A stretch of 64,000 nt of DNA, taken from assembly GCA_017591395.1 (NCBI GenBank), contig WEDG01006654.1:1-64000 (forward strand), read 5' to 3'. Positions 1-12,700 of the stretch are shown here, piece after piece. Below the pieces are notes generated by a model. It did not search any database. It saw only the letters and a list, made by a program, of their open reading frames with translations, and was not told the origin of the DNA. Each line of letters begins with the position of its first letter. Positions within the stretch are counted from its first letter, which is position 1. Both the position numbers and the translations under genes were made by a program. The DNA is from Schistocephalus solidus. Taxonomy: Eukaryota > Platyhelminthes > Cestoda > Diphyllobothriidea > Diphyllobothriidae.

Positions 1-175
1 TTGGTAGTACTTCGTTCAGTTACGTATTACTACTGAAATACCAAAGGTCGCGGGTTCGAATCCCAGGTTTGTCGTACTTGGGATTGAGTATAACTGGCTG
101 ATGACGGCTAAAAATCAAGAAATGGCCATTCCAGTCTCCCTTGTCGTTTGTCGGTTCCACTTTATCAACATATGC
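1..175 (+). repeat. tRNA-derived SINE with hammerhead-like core (5' cut by window edge)
   Basis: The tRNA-like head has a clear pol III B box (GGTTCGAATCC, 53-63) and the tail of an A box at the window edge. The body at 94-134 has the hammerhead layout: CTGG (94-97), CTGATGA (98-104), a 14-nt stem II segment whose pairing has decayed (105-118), GAA (119-121), the palindrome ATGGCCAT (122-129), T (130), and CCAG (131-134), which pairs with the first CTGG. It is the same family as the array at 30.5-32.3 kb, in the opposite orientation. Confidence 0.75.
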
Positions 176-622
176 TACACGTCGCTATGCGACCGTCTGC
201 GAGGGCTCTAGTCTGAGCTCCATGGCACAACGGAACATACATGTTCCTTAAGGAGATTGGTGATCCTCAAACTATCATATATATGTATATATTTCCTTTC
301 CGTAAAACATTGAAATAATTCAATTTAATCTCTTTGTCTTTTTTTCACCTCACATCATTTTAAATTGCTAATAAACATACGTACCATTCAGAAATTAACA
401 TTACAGCTGCTTCCCCATTTTTCTATTTCAATAAGCCTTTCCTTATTTGCACTCAACGACGATTGTTTTTTTAATTTTATGGGCAGGAAATCAACACTCT
501 GATGTCTTGTTTTTGGCAATCACTTCAAACTGTCCCAAGTAGTTTTTGCGCTGCAATTTCGAAAAACAACCACTTTCACTGTTACGGGTCGGTCTGACTT
601 TCACCTTGTATTGTTGGTGGCA

Positions 623-730
623 ATGAACTTGAAGCATCTACTCTTACTAGCTTTACTTACATCCTGTCTGTATTACGGAATACGACCAATCATATATGTT
701 TTCGCTTGCTCTACTTTCCTTTGCTGCCGG
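623..730 (+). CDS. SNX13: SNX13 exon 1: N-terminal membrane segment (tentative start)
   Basis: The ATG at 623 opens 36 codons rich in Leu, Ile, Phe and Cys (LLLLALLTSC, then PIIYVFACSTFLCC), ending at a GTATGA donor. SNX13-type proteins begin with a hydrophobic ER anchor at this place. The start is chosen because it is in phase and hydrophobic. An upstream exon or trans-spliced leader site cannot be excluded. Confidence 0.5.
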
Positions 731-3700
731 GTATGATGCTCCCTTTTTTATTTCACGGTTAGGTTTATGACCTTTCTTCCAGATGCTCGGTGGAAGTCCC
801 GAAAGGCATTTAACTGCTTATCACGCGGACTCATAAAAGTAAAAATTTTTAAGCTCAACCAATTTATCTTTTAGATTGATGAAAACGTTGTGAAAACCCA
901 TTTGAAGAGAGTGACTTATTCTGTTTCGGGGTGCAACGAACTTGATATAGTTATTGACCAGGTATTATCACTTCACCATGCATACTACGTTCTTAGATTC
1001 TGGATCATGTGATACAGGACTACGTTAAGAGTTGGTACGGCCCGCTAACGAATGAGACTGAATTCCTCCAAAACGTGCACTTCGGACTGGCTAACCTTCT
1101 ATCGGAACTTTCAAAAAAGTACTTTATTTTATTCTTTCTTATCTTGTAGGTTTCAAGCTATTAATTGGATTCCTTTTTTGATAGACGGCGTTCCAAATAC
1201 GGTGATCGATCATTTACGTATCTACAGGAAAGCGTTGGAAAGATTGCATGCCTCAAGGCAGGCAGGTCATGGCCATTACAGAGTCTTTTTTGATATCGAG
1301 GCAGAGAAAGAGGAACACTTTTGTCGGGAGGGTATATGCACACGCCCTGAAGACGAACTAAGTATTTTGGACATTTTCGTAATGTTTTGCTTAAGAACAC
1401 TTGCAGCGTCTTACTGAAGTTATCCTTTACGCCACGATGCCCAGTGACGATTTTGTAGTCCCAGCGTATCGGCTCCTCCTAAGAGTACGTTCCCACTTTT
1501 TCACAACTCCTTCCAAGGATGTCATTGTTAATGGAATTTTGCTACCAGCCGTAAATGTTCTTGCTGATCCTGATTTCGTTAATCGCACAATTATCAATCT
1601 GGTACGTTTGCGTGAACAAGTTTGACCCTTTGCTTATTTTTTTCATTACACTTCGAGTTGCAAGTTTGTTCGTTAGTATTGGAATTTTTAAAAATACATT
1701 TAAACCTTCACCCTACCAAATTAAAGCCCAATCAACCAAATATTCCACGATTTTAGCAACTTAGTATCACTTACCACTGAACGCCGACTGATGCTTGTTT
1801 ATTTTCTTTCTGAGTGACTATCGGAGGTAAATCTTGAGCGATGTTATCCTTCAAACTGTATTATACACCCACAACCCTGTGTGTTTATTGGGAAGCATAT
1901 CATCATCACTGTCTTATAATAATCAAGACTAACCACTTTCTATATGAAATCCATCTACTGGTCGAGGCGCAATTTCGTGAATCATATCTAAGAAGAATAA
2001 GGAAAATTTACAGTATAATGTTTCACCGAATATTTGTTTAGAAACCTTTTTCTTTATACGAGACCCATAAAATTACCTCCTTTGAGCGCATTTTTTTGAA
2101 AAATTACATATCCTGACAGACGCAATGTTTACCATAGTTGCCGAGACGTGAAAATTTGTTTATGCCGACAGTACTCATTCAACAGCGCTTGTGTCAAATA
2201 ATTATATCGTGTGCATTTTATATGAGCTCTGAGCAATGACCTTAGATACCCAAACCCGAGCCAAGGATTATGGAATATGCGCTTTTACCGAAGCCAACAG
2301 CTCCAGGTCGTGCACCAGTGTTTATTTGCTTTTCCTTATAGTGTAATGAGTCAGCATGCACCAGTCCCTACTTTGTACATTCACTTCGGATGTCGCGTAA
2401 TGCCCCTGAATTGGAGGCCGTCTTGGACAGCATCGTCAAATTTTCTGACCGACTTAGAGGACATGATTCTGGCGGCGAAGACGGTGTGTTTTTAAATCGG
2501 TTTCTAGTGTGCTCCTTGAAGCCTGATGGCAGTATTACAAATTTTCCTTACCAATACCGTCTTGTTCATCAGGTAGCCAGACGGCTTCTTGTTCCAAGAC
2601 CAACCCTCGACTGTGAGAATATAAGAAGTTTATGTTTTGTATCGCAGTACGAATAATGTTTTTACCCAACAGTTGTTTTTTTCTTCCTCTAGATGCAATG
2701 ATCAAGGCCCAGCTGAGCAGCTTGCAATTCATTAGCAGACTCTGCACGAACAGGATTGAACTGTTAAAAAGTCACTCTTCTCCAAAGGTACCCCTGAATC
2801 GTTTTTTGTACCTTTATGTTCATGCTTATAAGCAATTCATCGAAAAAAGTGTAAAATATCATAACAGGATGCTTTTTGCATTGCTTAATGCTAATTATAT
2901 GCTGTGATTTTCTTTTTTTTAAAGTGCGTAGAGGTTTAAATAGGCTGGAGCGGCGTGGAGATTAAAGCTGTCCAGCTGCATTGAGAGGATGGGTTAACGG
3001 GCAAGTGAGGTTTTTAACGAGAACAAATGTTTTTGCGATCGGTCAGACTTAGTCGGAAATCTTGATCAGTTTTTATTATTTGTAGGTACTAAACATTGCC
3101 TGAAAAAAACACGTGTATGCGACTGGGGCCATTGATGTGAAAGTAGCCTCTCAGGAGGGGTAAAAGATGTGGCGTACATTCTATGTGTAGGCAATGGCTG
3201 TCGCCTGTATATGTTACTTTGCCCACCGCTCTTGTTTGAGATCCTGACTTTCAAGCTGTAAGACCCGACGTGTTACTAAGTTTTGCACACTCTTTGCTAG
3301 ACGCCTGCATAAAAGCTAGGCGGAAGTGTAAGGAGGAAAATATGAATAGCTGAGGTAAAAGCGATAAAATGACGTTCATGGCCTTGGTTCGACTACATTT
3401 TCTGTACAAGTTAACGGTTTTGTTTAACTCTGCGTGGCACTGACTGAATGATCTAATTAGCTCGAATTATGAATACTGAAGCAAAATGGTGATAATTTTT
3501 TGAGTCTAGTATTGTTGGTCGACTTTTACGGGAGAAAGTTTGAGATGAAATCGTGGACTGGTGCGAATTAACTTTAGGCCTTTTGAAAGTTCCCTTTCCA
3601 ATTTTGCGTTACGCAGGACCGCGCACATTCCTACTTTAGGCCTGTCATTGTACGTAAGAGCTTGAAAACGCTTGCATCGTCTGTAAACATAATTTTTAGC

Positions 3701-6700
3701 CCATGCCTCCGTCGGTGGAAGATGCAGTGCCGACCTGTGATCTTTCTTTCGATAGCGTAATGAACAACGACATTGCAGTGGCCAACTTCCTCGGTAAGGT
3801 TAACTGCGTTTCCTTGTTTTGATTCTGTTCTCGTAATTTCATCAATTTTATTTTATGGGAGTCCTAAATAGCACCTCTGTTCTTTCACTCAGACTTTCTC
3901 ACCTCGCTGAATGAACAGTCCCTATTCAGTCTTTACTTGAATTGTGTGGTAAGTTCTATCCAGGTTGTTGTTCTCATTGTTTCCCCTGCTGTGTCTGTCT
4001 TGCTATATTTTGCGCGCAGTAGATTCGGGGATTTTACAGTTGAACAGTTTTTGACCAGATTGTGGGACTAAATATGGATTTCCTGTTTTGCTTTTGAGCC
4101 ACTACCTCTAATCAAGGTGGGAAAATCATGAGTTTGAAGTTGCTCTCATGTCGTTCAAAGCCCCTCATAATGTATGCGCCCACGAGCTTATTTGAAGGCC
4201 CTAGGGCGGGACAGGATGCATGTCTTCCGCTCAATCTTAGAACTTCAGACTACAATCCTAGTGGGTAATTTGCGCAGCAGTTAAAGTAAGGAATCTAGAT
4301 ATTAACCAAAAATTTAAATTACAATTTCTGCTGCATCTGCTTTTGTAAATCAGGCATATCGAAAACGTAGCCTGTAACCATAACCTGCCTGAGGCTGAGT
4401 CAACTCTCAAATCTTCCCTGTGAGGCAGAAGTCGTAAATTTTTCTCTAACTGGTCACTTGCCTTACTCGGACCACCCGAAATTTTCCATCCGATATAAGG
4501 AATTAGGGGGTAAGAAGGGAGGCGCACGAAACGCGTGAATTTGGGAGAAAAATTCAGAATAATTTCCACCTAAGTGATAAGTCTTTTCATGGAATCTAAT
4601 GCCAATACCTCTAAAGGATTTAATTTAGTTTTAGGGTTGTTCCTGCATCTTAATGCATGTGCCTTCATTGTGGGTACAGGGAAACCGCCCTGGTTCTGCT
4701 GATAGACAATTTGGTGGGATTCTCAACCCCTTTTGCGCTGTTTCTGCCTGGACACCATACGGCGCATTGCTCAGCGACGATGGTGGAACACTTTCTAACT
4801 CCCATCCTCAATCAAGTTTCAGTTTTTAAAATTATGCATTTGGAGTTTCTGGTCCCTGCTTTCCTACTTACCACTTGATCCCTCCAGTGAATGCCTAGGA
4901 TTGATCTCCGACCGCACACCTAGAAGACCCTTTGACAGCTACCACTCAGGTTCAAATGGCCCGATTACTTTGAAAAAATTCCAAATGAGAAACACCTGTA
5001 GGCTTTTTTCCCAGCAAAACAAAATTAACGGAAGCACATGAGCGTTACTAAATCCTTGTAGCAAAATAAGCTCCAAAACTCAGCACAGAAGTGATTTAAC
5101 CAGGTAAACTTTTGTGAAGGTTTGCCCAGTCCTAATTTATCATCGGTCGCGTTTAGCAAAAAGTTGCCGGTCTACACGGCTGCCTATGGCCTCAAATTTT
5201 ACTTGCCACTGATAAATGACTGCCTGAGTTTATTAATTTAAAATGCGCTACCTGCGCATTTTAAGTAACACCCATGTAGTATTTTACGCAGGCGCAATTA
5301 ACCCTACCCCCTAATGACTTCAATAGCATTAAGTCGTCAAACTGTAGCTGGAAGCTGATCTCGTGCCCGTTACTTTTCTCAGAACCACAACAGTAATCGT
5401 TTGGCTCGCAGAACGCCAGGGGCTCGGCTGCTGGTCCCCACCGTTTGGAAATAGCGTGTGTGCTGCGAGCACTTCCAAAGGCAGTGAATCGCATCGTACA
5501 CACTCACTCACTTATTTACCTTCTTTTTTTCATGCCGTATGAGCTTTGGGACCTTGCTTTTCTTTATTCAGTGCATTTACTTTGCAGGCATTTAGAGTGA
5601 ACGTGGAGTCTCTGTCAGCGGAAAGCTCCACAAACTCACCCCATACCTCGGATGACAAACTCACCCACGAGGATGTGACCATTGGACAGGCATTAAGAGG
5701 AGTCTTCATCGTCCTCCCCTGTGAACGCTAAGTCCGACCCCGAGACGGAAGTTGCCATGGAGGCTCGCTCTAGTCCTAGCTCTGATGAAGCTGAATTCTT
5801 CAACTTTGACTCACCGGCTTCCTCGGAGGAGACTGGCGCTACAGTGCCGCAAGATCTAAGGGCTTTTGGTGTCTCGCTGTGTAATTTAATCCTCCGAGAT
5901 CTGTCTCTTATCCCCGAGGAAACTGTACAAAATTGCCTACGCGCGCTGACTTCCACGGGCGCTCTAGATCCTTACGTTTTCTCCGAAGTGGAGGATGAGG
6001 TGAGCAGGCCTTCAAGCGTTTCAAATTAGCAGCGATAGCAAGGGTTGCTTTATGTGCTCCTTGAGAAGGCATCCGGTGGTACCAAGTCCCAACTTGACTT
6101 TTATCCCCTTTCAGCTTGTTAGAATCCTCTCCGATGATCGGTGCTTTGGCGCTTTCAAACGCAGTCCATTTTACACTCGAGCCCTCAACGAAATGGACTC
6201 CTCGACGGAGAATAACTCTGTAAGCCTAATCGTTCGCTCCCAAAAAGAGGAAGTGTCACCCTCCTCCAGTATGCGTCGACTGAGACGCAACTCGGAGGAA
6301 GTCGAACACTCCAATTTGACGGTGGACAATTCCACCATCGGTACCGTTCAGTGCTCCTTGTCCACTATATCTCCTCTGCCGAGTATGTGTTCTTTGCAAT
6401 TCTAAAAAAGTTCCATTCTTTGGTATTTTTGTCTTAAACTGTTTCCCTCGTTAAATTATCTTATTTTTGAAAATAGGTTTTATATCATCGTTGCTTTGAG
6501 GTGAAGACACGGGATTTCAAATTAAATACGCGCTCGATAGAAAGAGGAAGCTTGCTTTTGTTTAAAGGTAATGAAGAACGTCTCTCAAACCTGTAGTCAA
6601 TCGCCCGCGTGATCAGGTAGCCCAATTAAAGAAAAAAGGTAGTGTGAGCTGTAAACCGGAGCACATTCATACGCTACCGCGTAAAAAATATTCACATATG

Positions 6701-9700
6701 AATGGAGAATGTAAAATTAAGGCTCGCTTTCGAGATACATTTTTCATACCCAATCTCCCTGTCAAAAAATACTCCGTGTTTGCGTAGCTTGGTCTCCCGT
6801 TTCTGCTCTTTTAACCCGCCTACTTGCAGGGCCAGTCGAGGCATACAATGCGACAGAAAAATCCGAACTGCCCGATCGATTTGAATTCCTTGGTTAGCAC
6901 GACTGGACTCTAAATTTTCACCATCTATCGGTGCGCGAACACTGAAGGTTAGGGGTAGTCGTTCTCTATTGGCCCTTCCGGCGAGCAACAGACTGAACTG
7001 AACTCTACCCTAAGGGTTCTACAGAGTGATTTTTCTCAAATACAATGTCCTAGGGTGGATTTTATGTGCTAAAGGGCTGTTCCAGAAAGTGAAAAGCTGG
7101 CTTCTGCGCGGGGCGTGATACTTATACTTCATTTGTTTACGGCAAAATTAAGGCGCGGCATCTTCCGCACTGCCTCATACTCCCATCTGAGGTAGATTAG
7201 GTTGAGTAAATAATGAGAAGTTTTTGTGGTGAGTCATAATGTTTACAAATGAACTGCCGGCGGCCTGATCAATTTCACAAAGGGTTCGAGGCTTACACCT
7301 CTTTGTACAACCCAGCGATCATTTTCGTAGGTTTGAGTAACCATGGCGGTTCGTAGACTTCGTTTGCTAGAAAATGGCGCGGGTCTTCTTCAGTAAAACG
7401 GCAGCATGGATGCCCGTTTATATCAGCATTGTTAATAGGTACTTCATTCGATGTGCAAGGTTTGCCCTTAAAATCCTATTAATCATTCATACCTAAGAAC
7501 TGCTCTGGCCTCATTTGCCTTGAAGCCCACCAGTCGAGATACTATTCCAGGTGAACGGAGATGATCGTTTCTGGGGCAACAAAGCATAACAAACTTTCCG
7601 TGTTCATATCCACAATCAGGGCACCTTGGTGATTGCCACTTCTCCATCCTATAGAACATTCCGTCGCAATCACTATAACCTGGATCCGTGGCTCAGCGAA
7701 CAATCGGGCCTGGACTGAGATTTCAGGTCTTGGTGCGCCTGAAATGACAATATAGTCACCCGCAGCTCACTCTTTAATGAACCTTTGTGTATCCAACAGG
7801 CGCAACGTTAATTGCTTACGCCTTGAAATATTTGATCGCCATATATGGAAAGTCAACGATGAGATTTCTTTTCAAGGTTTGCAATTGTGTACTCCATCTA
7901 GTTTCTTGACAGGTAGTGGTCGGCCTTTTTATATCTTGCATGAATTTAGCTTATAAGTCGAACTAATGCCCATCTGGTGTGCAGCGGCCTATCCTGACTC
8001 GAAGCTGGAAATAAACATTTTGGCTTTGCCCTGTTGCTTAGGGTCTTCAATCTAAACAGACAGTCGTATGGAAACTAGCAGTTGAGAAGAGTTTATTGAC
8101 AAACGCATGGACACGGACTGGCCGTTTCTGACTTATTTTCCTTCATCAGTCAATTGTATCTCAACACCGGGCCGATCATACAGAAAAGCTCTCATCACTG
8201 CACTTGTGTGCTCACTTTGTCTTGTGGTGTCTAGTGACAAATAGAGTGCCCTGCGGTGTCCAGTGTTACTCGGGGTTCGAACCTTGGCCATCAGTGGTTA
8301 ATGATGGAAAACAGGCTAGAGATGGCTTTTCTACCCCCACTGTCCTTGTTCGTACACACTTCCTAAATACCCATTTGTTGTATCTAGAGGGAGACCAACA
8401 GTAAGAATTTACAGAAGCCATGGAAGTGAGCGCTTCTGTTTTCTCTGTCGGTACTGTTATTCTGTCTATCATAGTAGCTGTCGTGCGGCGGCTGGCGAGG
8501 CTAAAGAGGGCTAATCAAGGCAAAATCGGAACGACTGTGTCTCGAACCGCGCTTGGTGAGCGCCCTTATACCTATATACCCTATACCTTTACACCTGATA
8601 GCAACCGACAGAGAACAAGCCAGTGGCTTAATGATTAACTCGCCGGACTTTTAACCAACAGCTCGCGAGCCCAAGCCTCTGGAATGGCAAAACCTGTTTT
8701 TTTATAGCGGGCGGAAGACGGCTGGTAAACCGGAAGTGGCCATTTCAGACTCATGTCGTTATAGGTAATTTTTCTTACGTTTTGCTTTGGTTCTCTGGGT
8801 TTAGAGTTTTCGCAGACATTGTACATAGCGACAAATGCTCACTATTCAAACTGTTACTGACAGGACGGGGAAAATGTCAATGAAATTTTTTTGGTCTATC
8901 AACTTCCATCAGTTAGCTCTAGGCTAACCTGAGGCCGCGGAGACCCCGAGATTCAAACCCCGGTAACTTTGTTATCAAGCATTTGTATCAACTGCGCTGC
9001 CGGTTTTTCCGTGAGCCCTCAACCTCTAGGGTTCTCTCTGGAATATTGCAATCAAAACTGGCGTGACGTTCATCGACCTGTTCTGACTCGATGGTAGATG
9101 TTGACATTTCCCTCTTACCTTAATGACCGGAGTGGCGTGAGCGTGCGCCTAGGCGTGCCATCACACCTCCCCCACATGTAGTATTTGGTATGAGTGTGTA
9201 TTCCTGATAACGCCTGCTGTGTCCTGATCTGGTCCCTGTATTGGTCCAGTGAATATATCGCATGGCCTGTTGTACGGGCAACGGACCCTTATGCACGATT
9301 AGTTGAATGACATAATCATGCATCCTTTTTAACTGTTGAACACGTGTTCTATTACATTTTCTTCTCCGCAAACTTTCAGGCTCACAAATTGGTCAGAATA
9401 ACCCGTCATTGGCTTTTGTAAGTGGTAACACACTAATTTATTTTCAGTAAGCATTTTGACAACATTATCTTATGTGGCTTCACATCGTCGCCGTTGTTAA
9501 ACTTGCCTACTTATTTTATTTAGGTAGGTATGTTTCGTTTGCGTTGGTGCGATTGCGACGGTGATATTAGTTGTTAAGTTAAAGTTCAGGATTAGAAAAC
9601 TTTGGGTTGGTTTTAATCTAACGTTCAAGTTAAACCACCACCGCCACCACCAGTTGTTGCATTCCAATGAATCCAGGCTATGATGCCGGCTGCAAAGGAC

Positions 9701-12700
9701 TGCGTAGTTTTTGTCTCCGTCTTGTTTTAAACCAAGTTTCTTTCTCGATATTATTTGTTTTCTAGTTTTCAAGTCCGCCTAATTGTGGCAACTGATTCTA
9801 TCAAAAATGCTAAGCGTACAGGCATCCTACGTATTCTCTCAGCAATGAGAAGGGAACGAGACGAAAAGAGTAAATATAACTGCCTCTTGTTTTAGCCAAT
9901 GCGTCGACCTTGGTGGTGCACATTTAAACCTAGACGATTTCTGCGTCCTCCTGCCTGACTGCGGGGACCTTGATAGATAGTACTGCCTCTGACTTGCCTT
10001 TTGGTTGATCCATGACTACACAATCACGTCTCGCTTATCGCTGTCGTTGACTCGCCTCCGGCATACAGTTATTGTCGTGTATGAAACAAGGGCGCATTCC
10101 GTTTGTCCTAGGATGTCCCCTCTGCCGGTAGTGGCATTGCAGCCAGTATTCTGTAACCACCGAGTATTCGCGCCGAAGACAGGGGCGTTAGATTGGGCTT
10201 TCGTTGTTTACTTACCGTCAGACGTCGCATATGTCCCAATGGAGAGCTTGGCCGGTCAAGTTAATCATCTAGCGTCACTTCGACATCAATCTGAATGTTC
10301 CCAATTGCTGTCAACAGAACGCGAACCTATTGCTCGGCTGGCAAAGCGGTTCATTCCTGTCCTTGTCCGTAGTGCTCCTCAAAGTTGTCGTTAGTCAACT
10401 TCGCTGACAGTTCGCCTGGTTAGGTTGCTTCCTTTTACTCATGGTATTAGTTTTGTCCAGAAGTCCACATACCCAGATGACCGAAATTTTCCCCTACTTT
10501 CTCTCTTAAATCAACCAATCCCTCACTGTAGATCTGTATGGAGCATAAATCGCCTCCTTCGAATGTGACTGGGTTCTTATATGACACGGTTAAGTACCGA
10601 TTACCTGAAAACTACTTAAAATGACTTTCGGAATTTTTCTTGTAATCCGTTTTTTATACACTGTTTTGTGAATCTTCGGTTTTTCAGATTCCATCGCAAC
10701 CGATTGGTGCTCATGCAGACACCTACTCCGTTTCGATAACAGATTCAGGTACGTGCGTTCCTTAGTTACAAATCTTATGTTGTCTGGCCTCCCCTTGTAT
10801 CCCTTTTTATACTTGTTTACATCCATATCATCTTAGTTGTGGCTTCAAGGTAATTGTTTCTGGGCCCCTTTCCTTAGGCATCCATTAAAACCCGTCTCAA
10901 TCAGCGCGTAAGCATGGTGCAGCTGACGGGGTGAATTCCTGAACTGCTCTACGAGCTTTCGATGAAGATGCGGCCGAAAAGACAGACTTAAAGGATACGA
11001 AATCGCTATTGTTTGAATACTTTCAGGCGACTTCTATCTTCGCAGCGAATGGGAAATGGCTCACATCCGTATCGTGGGATTTTTTGACGGTATTTCCGTA
11101 CGCATAGCTGGATCTTAGACCTGATTTCAAGCCGATTTTCAAAAGCTCTACCGAAGTCGAGCTATTGTCGTGCCCCCGGTTGATTCGATGATTGGCAGGA
11201 AGTTGGTTCCAATGTAGCAGAAGTTTTCCATTAACACAAGGTTCACCATCTACCCTAACCGGGCAGTTATTTGCGACCGTGAAATCAGAGGTGGTTGTTT
11301 GCTTTTTTCGAATCTGATTTTGAAGCCTGCTTTCACCGTCGGCAGCTATGCTATCCGCAGCACATTATATTTATGGAAAGGAGCTTGTCAGAATCGTAAC
11401 GCCCTCAGGCCATTTCGATATGTTAGGTGCATTTGGCGCGACATGATGTAACACTCAGGAGGTCTGCTCACATACCCCAACGAGCCGCTCTCAGCTCGTT
11501 GTTTCACTGACTTGCTGAGAACGCGGTGCTGACTTATGTCGCAGGTGGCTTAGAAGTAGTCACTCCTTTCGCCATTGCCACTAACAATGGCTGTTAAAGA
11601 TGACGTTAAAATGCCAGTTCCGAGTCCCGCCTCTGAAATACATCTTAGGTGAACAATTGTATCATCTTCGGACGTTAGCCACTACCAAACATACTATTTA
11701 TTGTATTCCAGCAACTGTTTGTCAAATGCATCGAAGAAAGACTTTTGTTCAGCCTATTCTGGTTGTTTTTGTATTAATTGAACGTCTACTTAAAATATGT
11801 TAGTAATAATGTTTAACATATGCACCATTCTGCCCAAACACGCACCCGATAACATTTGTAGTTTGCTAGCCTTTTTGTATGTTGCTGTTTTTTTTTCCGT
11901 AGCATAATGCACTTTACAAATAGGGCTTTTAAGGGCACCTGTAGCTTAATCCCTTTGCACATAATTAGTTCATTGAGGATGAATAATTGATCCCTATTTG
12001 TCTCTTCCAAGCAATGACTTCGGAGGGTTACACCGTTTACACCCTGGAAGTCATCTGCACCTCGGCCGTCATAGGTCGAAGAAGCAGCTGGAAAATCAGT
12101 CGTCGTTTCAGCCAGTTCGACGACCTCCACTCGCTAATTGTTGACCAGGTAAACCTTTTGAATGATGAACCCGATTTTTTACACCCTCGTTTTCAATTAG
12201 CAACCTAGGCAAACCAGTTCATTTGGCAATCCAGCGCCACATAGAGTCACCTCTGTAGTCATTCATCAGTGGCCGCGGGCTGACCTCGTCCAGTAACTAC
12301 CGACAGGATGTCTTCTATCCAAGAGTGAAAGTTTAAACCTACCATCTCTACAAATGGTCAGGGCTGTTGTGTAGGAGTTGAAAAGTAGCGTAATATGAAT
12401 AGTAAACACCCAAGAGCGAGACCTGAAGCAGAGTGCAAGATTAACACATAACCAGGTCAGTAGTGTATACTTGACGACCACATTTCACATTTTGTCCCTG
12501 ACGTCTATACTCGAGCATCGCCTAGTTGGGGTTTGCCTGGACAAGTGCTAGGATTTTTTCAAATTTTCTGTCCTACATAGCCTGGCAGTGGTAAGGTGAC
12601 AAAGCGCTGGGGAGTCATTGGACGGGTAGCTAACCCCTCGGCGACATTGGCCTCGACAGGTTCATAGCGTGTCGGCCATGGTCGTCCAAAAATAGGTTAA

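Noticed and set aside
10005..10394. 129-codon open frame
   Set aside because: No recognisable motif, no splice context, inside a large intron. Frames of this length occur by chance.
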